A stretch of DNA of 64,000 nucleotides. It comes from CAZGKW01 sp964526295. Its GTDB lineage: Bacteria > Planctomycetota > Phycisphaerae > FEN-1346. The DNA lies in the NCBI GenBank assembly GCA_964526295.1, contig CAZGKW010000013.1, positions 1-64,000 of the forward strand, given 5' to 3'. Of this stretch, positions 32,675 to 40,486 are shown in pieces (the first letter of the stretch is position 1; every line of letters starts with the position of its first letter). A model generated the notes under the pieces. That model was not told the DNA's origin. It did no database searches and saw nothing but the letters and a program-made list of their open reading frames with translations. The translations under genes were made by a program, and so were the position numbers.

Positions 32675-34012
32675 ATGGCCCTGACCGGACTCGACATCTT
32701 CAAGCTGCTCCCGAAGACCAACTGCAAGAAGTGCGGCATGCCGACGTGCTTGGCGTTTGCCATGGCCCTGGCCCAGAAGAAGGTGGGCCTCGACCAGTGC
32801 CCGGACGCCAGCGACGAGGCGAAGGAGGCGCTGGCGGCCGCCGCGGCCCCGCCGATGAAGTCCATCACCTTCGGCACCGGCGAAGCGGCCTGCAAGATCG
32901 GCGGCGAGACCGTCATGTTCCGCCACGAGGAGAAGTTCCACAGCCCCACGGCCGTCGCCGTCGCCCTGCCGGACGACCTCTCGGCCGACGACCTGAAGGC
33001 CCGAGCCGAAATGATCATGGGGTTCGCTTTCGAGCGGATCGGCCTGGCCATGCCCATCGAGGCCGTCGCCGTCCGCAACCCGAGCGGGGACGCCGACAAG
33101 TTCGCCGCCGCGGCCGAGGCGGCCCGCTCCACGGGCAAGGCCCTTGTGCTCATGACGGAGAGCCCCGACGCGATGTCGGCCGCCCTGGAGCGGGTCAAGG
33201 AGGAGAAGCCCCTCCTCTTCGGGGCCAACGCCGACAATGCCGACGCCCTGGCCAAGCTGGCCGCCGAGGCGGGATGCCCCCTGGTGGCGAGCGCCCCGGA
33301 CGTCGAGGCCTTGGCTGAGCTGACCGAGAAGCTCCAGGCCGCCGGGGCCGAGGACCTCGTCCTGCACCTCGACGCCCCCGACGGGTGGTCCGAGCTGGCC
33401 GGCCTGACGCTCGCGCGGAAGCTGGCCCTGAAGAAAAACTTCCGGCCGCTGGGCTATCCGACGATCGCGTGCGCGTGCGACGGGTCGCCCGCCGAGCAGG
33501 CCGCCCGAGCCGGGGCCCTCGTCTGCAAGTACGCCGGCGTCGTCGTCGTCGAGACGCTCGAACCGTGGGCCCTGCTGGCCGTGCTGACGGCCCGCCAGAA
33601 CCTCTACACCGACCCGCAGAAGCCCGTCCAGGTCGAGCCGAAGCTCTACGCCGTCGGCGAGGCCGGGGCCGACAGCCCCGTCCTGTTCACCACGAACTTC
33701 TCCCTGACCTACTACACGGTCGAGAGCGACGTCGAGGCCAGCCGCGTCCCCTCCTGGATCCTCTGCGTCGACACCGAAGGCACGAGCGTCCTGACGGCCT
33801 ACTCGGGCGACAAGCTCAACGAGCAGATCGTCGCCAAGGCCATGAAGGACACCGAAGTCGAGGGCAAGGTCAACCACAAGAAGCTCATCATCCCGGGCTA
33901 CGTCGCCGTCATGAGCGGGAAGATCGAAGAGGCTACCGGCTGGGAGGTCCTCGTCGGGCCCCGCGAATCGAGCATCATCCCGCGGTACCTCCAGGAGGTC
34001 TGGGCGTCGTAA
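32675..34012 (+). CDS. acsC: Corrinoid iron-sulfur protein, large subunit
   Basis: The 445-residue gamma subunit of the corrinoid Fe-S protein carries methyl-cobamide from the methyltransferase to acetyl-CoA synthase. The [4Fe-4S] motif is CKKCGMPTC with a final Cys: Cys17, Cys20, Cys25 and Cys42. The middle is a TIM barrel, and the last 130 or so residues (from PVLFTTNFSLTYYTVESD) form the B12-binding domain. A ribosome site AGGAAAGGAC precedes the ATG. It is followed after 93 bases by the activator acsV. Confidence 0.96.
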   Translation: MALTGLDIFKLLPKTNCKKCGMPTCLAFAMALAQKKVGLDQCPDASDEAKEALAAAAAPPMKSITFGTGEAACKIGGETVMFRHEEKFHSPTAVAVALPDDLSADDLKARAEMIMGFAFERIGLAMPIEAVAVRNPSGDADKFAAAAEAARSTGKALVLMTESPDAMSAALERVKEEKPLLFGANADNADALAKLAAEAGCPLVASAPDVEALAELTEKLQAAGAEDLVLHLDAPDGWSELAGLTLARKLALKKNFRPLGYPTIACACDGSPAEQAARAGALVCKYAGVVVVETLEPWALLAVLTARQNLYTDPQKPVQVEPKLYAVGEAGADSPVLFTTNFSLTYYTVESDVEASRVPSWILCVDTEGTSVLTAYSGDKLNEQIVAKAMKDTEVEGKVNHKKLIIPGYVAVMSGKIEEATGWEVLVGPRESSIIPRYLQEVWAS

Positions 34013-34105
34013 GGGCAACCCGGTGCTGAAGGTCTGGGGCCGCCGCAAAGGGGCCGGCCGGGGGCCCCGGGCGTCGAGCGTTCCACGCATTCCGTAGGGC
34101 CGTCC

Positions 34106-36070
34106 ATGGCGAAGGCGCGGAAATCCGACAGGAAGAAGCCGACCTGCCAGGTCCGCTTCGAGCCGGCAGGCCTCAAGACCGAGGTCCCCCAGGGCTCGAC
34201 GCTCCTGGAGGCCGCCCGTCTGGCCGGCGTCTACCTGACGAGCATCTGCGGCGGCGACGGGTACTGCGGCAAGTGCAAGGTCGTCGTCAACGAGGGCGAG
34301 GTCGAGTCGCCCCCGACGACGCTCCTGGCGCCCCAGGAGGTCCGGGAGAACGTCGTCCTGGCCTGCCAGGCCCAGGTCCGAAGCGACGCCGTCGTCACCG
34401 TGCCCAAGAGCCACCTCCTCGACACGGGCCGCATCCTCGTCGACAGCGACGCCCACCGGTTCAGCGAGCTGCCCACCGAGGACCTGGGCGAAGGGGCGTT
34501 CCCCTACGACCCGCTCGTCCAGAAGCATTACCTCGAGATGAACGTCCCGAACGAGCAGGACCAGCTCGCCGACCACGAGCGGCTCTACATGGCCATCCGC
34601 GAGCGATTCGACGCCCCGCTCATGCAGACCGGCTACCGCATCCTCCAGAGCCTGCCCGGCATCCTGGCCGAAAGCAGCTACAAGGTGACCGCGATCGTCG
34701 CCCAGCGGGGCGGCACAATGGAGGTCGTCGACGTCGAGCCCGACGACACCAGCGACTGCAACTTCGCCGTCGTCGTCGACGTCGGCACCACCACGGTCGT
34801 CGCCCACCTGGTGAACCTCTCCACCGCCTCCACCGTCGACGCCGAGGCCACGTACAACTCGCAGATGCACTTCGGCGACGACTATGTCCGCCGCATCATC
34901 TACGCCGAGCAGAACGACGCCTTCGAAGAGATGCAGCGCCGGGTCGTGCACGACGTGAACGACCTGATCCAGACGCTGGCCCTCAGGCAGGGCATCGAGC
35001 TGAGCTGTATCACCGCGGTCTGCTGCTCGGGCAACACGGCGATGATCCACTTCCTGCTGAACCTGGACCCGCGCCGGATTCGCCGCTCGCCCTACATTCC
35101 GACCGCCGCCTGGGTGCCGCCCATCCGCGCGTCGGAGGCCGGCATCCGCATCAACCGCCGCGGCCTGCTCTACACCCTCCCCGCCGTCGGGGCCTACGTC
35201 GGAAGCGACATTGTGGCGGGCGTCCTGGCTACGCGGCTGTACGAGGCGCCGGGGCTCTCGCTCTTCATCGACATCGGCACCAACGGCGAGGTCGTCCTCG
35301 GGTCGAAGGAGTGGATGGTCTGCGCCAGTTCCAGCGCCGGCCCCGCCTTCGAGGGCTCGGGGGTGAAGCACGGCATGCGGGCCGCCCGCGGAGCCATCGA
35401 ACGTCTCACCCTGGCCGAGGACGGCTCGTTCCGATACCAGACGGTGGGCAACGAGCCGCCGCGGGGCCTGTGCGGGTCCGGCCTCCTGGACACGCTGGCG
35501 GGCCTGCTGGAGGCCGGGGTCATCGACCGCACCGGGCGGTTCACCCGGACGGGCGACCCCCGGCTCCGCGAGGGCTCGGACGGGCCGGAGTTCGCCCTGG
35601 TCCCGCCGTCCGACGGACGCGACGCCATCGTCATCACCCAGGCCGACATCTCGAACCTTGTGCGGTCGAAGGCCGGCGTCTACGCCGCCGTCCAGGTCCT
35701 CCTAGACGCCACCGACACCCGGGCCGACCAGCTCGAGGGCATTTACGTGGCGGGCGGGTTCGGCAACTACCTCGACGTGCGGAAGGCGATCGCGGTCGGC
35801 ATGCTGCCCGACGTGCCGGTCGATCGCATCCGGTTCGTGGGCAACTCCTCGATCGCCGGGGCGAAGATGGGCGCCATGAGCCGCCACGCCCTCGCGAAGG
35901 CCGAGGAGATCGCCGCCCGTATGACCTATTTCGACCTGATGAGCCATCCCGGCTACATGGACGCCTTCATCCAGGCCAACTTTCTCCCCCACACGGACCT
36001 GGCCCGGTTTCCCAGCGTCCAGAAACGGCTGGCCAAGGCCGGCGTCGCCCCCGAAGGGGGTGCCTCGTGA
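34106..36070 (+). CDS. acsV: Corrinoid protein reductive activator (AcsV/RACo)
   Basis: The 654-residue ATP-dependent activator returns the inactive Co(II) state of the corrinoid protein to Co(I). The N-terminal [2Fe-2S] ferredoxin domain has Cys48, Cys54, Cys57 and Cys87 (ICGGDGYCGKC and LACQ). A linker and the large DUF4445 domain of the ASKHA ATPase fold follow, with VVVDVGTTTV near 228, SLFIDIGTNGEVVLG and VAGGFGNY. Length is close to that of the Carboxydothermus protein. Its stop overlaps the GTG start of the next gene (GTGA), so the two are translated together. Confidence 0.94.
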   Translation: MAKARKSDRKKPTCQVRFEPAGLKTEVPQGSTLLEAARLAGVYLTSICGGDGYCGKCKVVVNEGEVESPPTTLLAPQEVRENVVLACQAQVRSDAVVTVPKSHLLDTGRILVDSDAHRFSELPTEDLGEGAFPYDPLVQKHYLEMNVPNEQDQLADHERLYMAIRERFDAPLMQTGYRILQSLPGILAESSYKVTAIVAQRGGTMEVVDVEPDDTSDCNFAVVVDVGTTTVVAHLVNLSTASTVDAEATYNSQMHFGDDYVRRIIYAEQNDAFEEMQRRVVHDVNDLIQTLALRQGIELSCITAVCCSGNTAMIHFLLNLDPRRIRRSPYIPTAAWVPPIRASEAGIRINRRGLLYTLPAVGAYVGSDIVAGVLATRLYEAPGLSLFIDIGTNGEVVLGSKEWMVCASSSAGPAFEGSGVKHGMRAARGAIERLTLAEDGSFRYQTVGNEPPRGLCGSGLLDTLAGLLEAGVIDRTGRFTRTGDPRLREGSDGPEFALVPPSDGRDAIVITQADISNLVRSKAGVYAAVQVLLDATDTRADQLEGIYVAGGFGNYLDVRKAIAVGMLPDVPVDRIRFVGNSSIAGAKMGAMSRHALAKAEEIAARMTYFDLMSHPGYMDAFIQANFLPHTDLARFPSVQKRLAKAGVAPEGGAS

Positions 36071-36831
36071 GCACCACCATCGCCGTCTCCGGCAAGGGCG
36101 GCAGCGGCAAGACGACCGTCGCGGCCATGGTCGTCCGGCACCTCGTCGAGCGGGCCGGACGAAGCGTCCTGGCGGTCGACGCCGACCCGAACGCCTGCCT
36201 CGGCCTCGCCTTGGGCGTCGAGCCCGAGACGACCTGCGCCGACATCCGCGAGCAGACCCTCGACCACAAGCTCCAGACCGGCCCCGGAATGAACCGGGAA
36301 CGGGCCTTCGAGTACGCCGTCCACCGGGCCATCGCCGAGGCCAAGGGCTTCGACCTGCTGGCCATGGGCCAGCCCGAGGGCCCCAAGTGCTACTGCGCGG
36401 TCAACCACCTCCTGCGGAGCTACCTCGACTCGGCCGGCCAGGACTACGCCTTCCTCGTCCTGGATAACGAGGCGGGTATGGAGCACCTGTCGCGGCGGAC
36501 GACCAACGACGCGGACCAGTTGATCGTGGTGGCCGAGCCGACGGCCGTCGGCCTGGCGACCGCCAGGCGGATTCTCTGCCTGTCGGAGCGGCTGCCCATC
36601 CGCGTCGAGCGCCGCAGCGTCCTGTGGAACAAAGTGGCCGCCGGGTCGCCGCCTCCGCAGGCCGACGACCTGCCCGTCGTGGGCGAGGTGCCGCTCGACG
36701 CGGGCGTGCTCGACCTCTCGATGCGCGGCGAGGCCGTCTTCGAGCTGGACGCCGACAACCCCGCCTTCCGCGCGGTCGGCGATGCACTGAACGAGCTTCT
36801 CGGACTGGCGGCCTCCGCCAAGGCCGGCTAG
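36067..36831 (+). CDS. Second CooC/AcsF-like ATPase
   Basis: The 254-residue ATPase is of the same MinD-like family as CooC, with P-loop GKGGSGKTT and DADPNACLG. The metal-binding pair Cys108-Tyr-Cys110 sits in GPKCYCAVNH. In acetogens a second such protein (AcsF) lies next to acetyl-CoA synthase genes and is thought to aid nickel insertion into the A-cluster. The start is GTG at 36067, overlapping the acsV stop. It is encoded between acsV and acsD; the two homologues in one operon probably serve the two nickel clusters. Confidence 0.85.
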   Translation: MSTTIAVSGKGGSGKTTVAAMVVRHLVERAGRSVLAVDADPNACLGLALGVEPETTCADIREQTLDHKLQTGPGMNRERAFEYAVHRAIAEAKGFDLLAMGQPEGPKCYCAVNHLLRSYLDSAGQDYAFLVLDNEAGMEHLSRRTTNDADQLIVVAEPTAVGLATARRILCLSERLPIRVERRSVLWNKVAAGSPPPQADDLPVVGEVPLDAGVLDLSMRGEAVFELDADNPAFRAVGDALNELLGLAASAKAG

Positions 36832-36846
36832 CAAAAGGAGACCCCT

Positions 36847-37800
36847 ATGCCGTTACCCGACGTCAAGGACAGCTATTCCGGGACCGTGAACAAGATCACC
36901 CTGGGAGGCGGGGGCACCCGCACTTCGTCCGTCACCATCGGCGGGGCCAAGACCGTCCCTTACGGGGCCCAGGCCGGGGCCACCGGCAACCGGCCCGTCA
37001 TCGCCGTCGACGTCCTCGACACGGCGCCCGAGGACTGGCCGCCCGTCCTGGCCGAGGTCTACCAGGACGTCCTCCAGGACCCGGCCGCCTGGGCCAAGAA
37101 GGCCGTCGAGGAGGTCGGGGCCGACCTGGTCTGCGTCAAGTTCGACGGCATCCATCCCGACCGGGGCGACTTGGGCGCCCAGCACGCCGTCCACGTCACC
37201 CGACAGGTCCTCGAGGCCGTCGGCGTGCCGGTCATCCTGTGGGGATGCGGCAACGACGAGAAGGACAACGAGGTCATGCCGAAGGTCTCGGAGGCGGCCA
37301 AGGGCGAGCTGGCCCTCTTGGGCACCGTCAGCCAGGACAACTATAAGAGCCTGACGGCCGTGGCGCTGGCCGACGGGCACTTCCTGATCGCCGAGGCCCC
37401 CCTCGACATCAACATCGCCAAGCAGGTCAACATCCTCGTCTCCGACATGGGCTTCCCCCTGGAGCGGCTCGTCATGTTCCAGACGACCGGGGCCCTGGGA
37501 TACGGCATGGAGTACGCCTACTCGATCCAGGAGCGCGAGCGGCTCGCGGCCCTCCAGGGCGACAAGCTCATGGCCATGCCGGTCATCTGCGACGTCGGCT
37601 ACGAGGCCTGGCGGGCCAAGGAGGCCAAGACGCCGACCGACGACGCCCCCGAGTGGGGCGACGCCAAGGACCGCGGCCCCGCCTGGGAGGCCGTCACCGC
37701 CGTCTCCCTGCTCCAGTCGGGCGTCGACATCATGCGGATGCGCCATCCGCAGGCCATCGCCACCGCCAGGAGCTACATCGGCAGCGTCTGGGGAGCGTAA
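36847..37800 (+). CDS. acsD: Corrinoid iron-sulfur protein, small subunit
   Basis: The 317-residue delta subunit pairs with AcsC as a TIM-barrel partner that holds the cobamide. Motifs: KITLGGGGTRTSSVTIGG at the N-terminus, PVIAVDVLDTAPEDWP, GADLVCVKFDGIHPDRG, and the C-terminal SGVDIMRMRHPQA. The ribosome site AAAAGGAG lies six bases before ATG. acsE follows after 63 bases. It contains no Fe-S cluster. Confidence 0.96.
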   Translation: MPLPDVKDSYSGTVNKITLGGGGTRTSSVTIGGAKTVPYGAQAGATGNRPVIAVDVLDTAPEDWPPVLAEVYQDVLQDPAAWAKKAVEEVGADLVCVKFDGIHPDRGDLGAQHAVHVTRQVLEAVGVPVILWGCGNDEKDNEVMPKVSEAAKGELALLGTVSQDNYKSLTAVALADGHFLIAEAPLDINIAKQVNILVSDMGFPLERLVMFQTTGALGYGMEYAYSIQERERLAALQGDKLMAMPVICDVGYEAWRAKEAKTPTDDAPEWGDAKDRGPAWEAVTAVSLLQSGVDIMRMRHPQAIATARSYIGSVWGA

Positions 37801-37863
37801 AGCGCGGAACCGTTTCGCCGGCGGCCCTGCCCGCCATGCACTCAGCCTGGAAGGGGACACTGG

Positions 37864-38691
37864 ATGATCGCAATCGGTGAACGCATCAACGGGATGTTCA
37901 CGGACGTCAAGCAGGCCATCGCCGACCACGACCCCGGCCCGGTCGTCGATCTGGCCAAACGCCAGACGGAAGCCGGCGCCGCCTACCTCGACATCAACGT
38001 CGGCACGGCCGCCGCCGACCAGGAAGCCACCATGAAGTGGCTCGTCGAGACGACCCAGGGGGCCGTCGAGACGCCCCTGTGCCTCGACAGCCAGAAGCCC
38101 GACGTCATCCGGGCCGGCCTGGAGGTCTGCGACACGGGCCGCGGCGTCCTCCTCAACAGCTCCCCCCTCAACAAGAAGAGCGACCCGGAGGTGCTCGATA
38201 AGTACGTCGGCATGGCCCAGGAGGCCGACGGCAAGCTGATCGCCCTGACGATGGACGTCGAGGGGGTCCCCCAGAACATCGACCGGCGGGTCGAGATCGC
38301 CGCCGAGCTCCTCACCAGGGCCCTGGAACTGGGCCTGACGCCCGACCGCCTCTTCATCGACCCGATCATCCTCCCGGTCAACGTGCCCGGGGCCCAGGAG
38401 CAGCCCGGCAACATCCTGGCGGCCATCGACCAGATCAAGCTGATGTCCGACCCGCCGCCGCACATCACGATGGGCCTGTCGAACCTCAGCCAGGGGACCG
38501 TCGAGCGGAGCCTGATCAACCGCGTCTTCGTGGCGATGGCCATCAGCCACGGCTGCGACTCGGCCATCGTCGACGTCCTCGACGACGCCCTCGTCGACGT
38601 CGTGGCCACCAGCGAGATGCTGATGGACCAGCAGATCTACTCGGACAGCTTCCTGAGGGCCTACCGGAGCATCGCCGGGGGCCAAAGGTAG
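37864..38691 (+). CDS. acsE: Methyl-THF:corrinoid protein methyltransferase
   Basis: The 275-residue barrel enzyme (pterin-binding fold, as in MetH and DHPS) passes the methyl group of methyl-THF to Co(I) of AcsCD. Motifs: IGERINGMF at the N-terminus, YLDINVGTAA, CLDSQKPDVI, LLNSSPLNK, DPIILPVNV (the pterin-binding Asp) and MGLSNLSQGT. The ATG at 37864 follows GGAAGGGGAC. This is the final classical gene of the carbonyl branch operon, before a 124-base spacer containing hairpins. Confidence 0.96.
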   Translation: MIAIGERINGMFTDVKQAIADHDPGPVVDLAKRQTEAGAAYLDINVGTAAADQEATMKWLVETTQGAVETPLCLDSQKPDVIRAGLEVCDTGRGVLLNSSPLNKKSDPEVLDKYVGMAQEADGKLIALTMDVEGVPQNIDRRVEIAAELLTRALELGLTPDRLFIDPIILPVNVPGAQEQPGNILAAIDQIKLMSDPPPHITMGLSNLSQGTVERSLINRVFVAMAISHGCDSAIVDVLDDALVDVVATSEMLMDQQIYSDSFLRAYRSIAGGQR

Positions 38692-38704
38692 AGCACGAAA
38701 GGAG

Positions 38705-38812
38705 CAGCGCGGCCCGCCTGCCTGCCCTGAGCAGGGCCGAACGGCCGGACCGGCGCGGCGCTGCCCTCGCGGGCGTTTCGCCGCCGCGCTTGCGCGGCGC
38801 GACGAGGCGAAC
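38705..38812. repeat. Hairpin-rich spacer, likely dispersed repeat
   Basis: TGCCCTGAGCAGGGCCGAACGG near 38728-38749 resembles the widely scattered CCTGAGC...CGAAGG-type repeat of environmental bacterial genomes (inference). It is followed by GCCGCGC-TT-GCGCGGC (about 38782-38797), a near-perfect stem. No T-run follows, so transcription may continue into the next gene. Confidence 0.45.
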
Positions 38813-38815
38813 TTC

Positions 38816-39919
38816 ATGAAGCCGTTGTACGTCAGCGCGACCAAGCAGGACACCGGCAAGACCACCGTCCTGCTCGGGCTGATGCAGGCCCTCCGAGACG
38901 CCGGCCACGACGTCGGCTACTTCAAGCCCGTCGGCCAGCGGTACGTCCAGTACGAGGGCCTGAACGTCGACGAGGACGCCGTCCTGGCCCGTCACGCCTT
39001 CGACCTGGCCGACAACCCGGGCGACATGAGCCCGATCGCCATCGAGCGGGGCTTCACGGAGCACTACATCTTCCACCGCGACCCGCTGCCGCTGGAGTGG
39101 CGGATGATGGAGGCCTTCGGTCGCCTCCGGGCCGCCCACGACATCCTCCTGGTCGAGGGCACCGGCCACGCCGGCGTCGGAAGCTGCTTCGACCTGTCGA
39201 ACGCCCGCGCCGCCGAGCTGTTCGGCGCCCCCGTCATCATCATCACGTCGGGCGGCATCGGCCGGGCCATCGACGAAGTCGCCCTCAGCCTCCACCTGTT
39301 CGGCAAGCACGGCGTCAACGTCATGGGCGTCATCCTGAACAAGGTCTGGCCCGAAAAGCAGGCCAAGGTCCAGCGGGCCGTCGCCGAGGGCCTCAAGCAC
39401 CTCGGGACGGCCCTCCTCGGGGTCGTGCCGTACCGGTCCACGCTGGTCTACCCCCGGATCGAGCAGATCGCCGAGGAGGCCCAAGGGCGGATCCTCTGCG
39501 GCACCGACGAGCAGCTCGAGCACATCGTCGAGCACACGGTGGTGGCGGCCATGTCGCCCCAGAACGTCTGCGCCTACATCCGGCCCCACACGCTCGTCAT
39601 CACCCCGGGCGACCGGATCGACAACATCCTGATCTCGACGATCACCTGCCCGGCCGAGCAGCCCGACGCCGGCCCGATCAGCGGCCTCGTGCTGACGGGA
39701 GGGTTCGAGCCGCCCGGCAGCATCATCGCCCTGCTCCGGTCGGCGGGCATTCCCGTCCTGCTGTGCCAGGACGACACCTACACGGTCGCGTCGCGTCTGC
39801 GGGAGCTGCGGTTCAAGATCCGCCCGGAGGACACCGAGAAGATCGAGGCCGCCAAGCTGCTCGTCCGGCACAGCATCGACGCCGACGCAATCACGGCGGC
39901 CCTTGCCGACGACGCCTGA
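38816..39919 (+). CDS. BioD-like/DRTGG two-domain protein (Pta-N-like regulator)
   Basis: The 367-residue protein has an N-terminal dethiobiotin-synthetase-like P-loop domain (TKQDTGKTT near residue 9, LLVEGTGHAGVGSC near 110, VILNKVWPEK) and a DRTGG domain at about 215-320, ending with SGLVLTGGFEPP. This arrangement equals the N-terminal regulatory part of long phosphotransacetylases (Pta) without the catalytic domain. A catalytically different phosphotransacylase, PduL, is found at the window's right edge. It may sense acetyl-CoA, nucleotides or acetyl phosphate; the function of stand-alone forms is not established. It stands between acsE and the formate dehydrogenase genes on the same strand. 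Confidence 0.8.
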   Translation: MKPLYVSATKQDTGKTTVLLGLMQALRDAGHDVGYFKPVGQRYVQYEGLNVDEDAVLARHAFDLADNPGDMSPIAIERGFTEHYIFHRDPLPLEWRMMEAFGRLRAAHDILLVEGTGHAGVGSCFDLSNARAAELFGAPVIIITSGGIGRAIDEVALSLHLFGKHGVNVMGVILNKVWPEKQAKVQRAVAEGLKHLGTALLGVVPYRSTLVYPRIEQIAEEAQGRILCGTDEQLEHIVEHTVVAAMSPQNVCAYIRPHTLVITPGDRIDNILISTITCPAEQPDAGPISGLVLTGGFEPPGSIIALLRSAGIPVLLCQDDTYTVASRLRELRFKIRPEDTEKIEAAKLLVRHSIDADAITAALADDA

Positions 39920-39940
39920 ACCGGGAAAAATGAGCGAGGA

Positions 39941-40486
39941 ATGACGGACATGCCCGAGAAGACGGTTGCCGGCGAGGAGGCGGTCGCCTGCATCACGCCC
40001 AAAGAGGAGGAGATCGCCGCCTTCCTCGACGGCCTGGCGATCTCGCCCGAGTCGAACCTGATCGGCCTTCTCCAGAAGGTGCAGGATCGGTTCGGGTACC
40101 TGCCGCCGGGGGCGCTCGAGCAGATCAGCCGCCGCATGCGCGTGCCCTTGGTCCGCATCTGGGGCGTGGTCAGCTTCTACGCCCAGTTCTACACCGAGCC
40201 CCGGGGCCGGCACACCATCCGGTGCTGCCGCGGCACCGCCTGCCACGTCCGCGGCGCCAAGCGGGTCATCAAGACAGTCGAGGACGTGCTCGGCATCGCC
40301 GACGGTGAGACCCGCCCGGACCTGGCGTTTTCGTTCGAGACGGTCGCGTGCCTGGGGGCGTGCGCCCTCTCGCCGGTCATGGTGGTAAACGGGACCTACT
40401 ACGGGAAGCTGAACGCCCGCCGCGTCGAGGCGGTCCTGGGCCGTCTCGTGGCCGAGGAAGAGGCCAGAAAGGGGGCAAGCTCATGA
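39941..40486 (+). CDS. NuoE-like [2Fe-2S] subunit of formate dehydrogenase complex
   Basis: The 181-residue thioredoxin-fold subunit is like NuoE and HndA/HydA-C type subunits. A helical N-terminus (residues 20-70, FGYLPPGALEQISRRM) precedes the cluster motif: Cys96 (or 95), Cys101 in CCRGTACHVRG, and Cys137 and Cys141 in CLGACA. It would pass electrons between the flavin of the NuoF-like subunit and further clusters. Its stop overlaps the next ATG as ATGA, giving translational coupling. A second in-frame ATG three codons in is possible. Confidence 0.92.
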   Translation: MTDMPEKTVAGEEAVACITPKEEEIAAFLDGLAISPESNLIGLLQKVQDRFGYLPPGALEQISRRMRVPLVRIWGVVSFYAQFYTEPRGRHTIRCCRGTACHVRGAKRVIKTVEDVLGIADGETRPDLAFSFETVACLGACALSPVMVVNGTYYGKLNARRVEAVLGRLVAEEEARKGASS

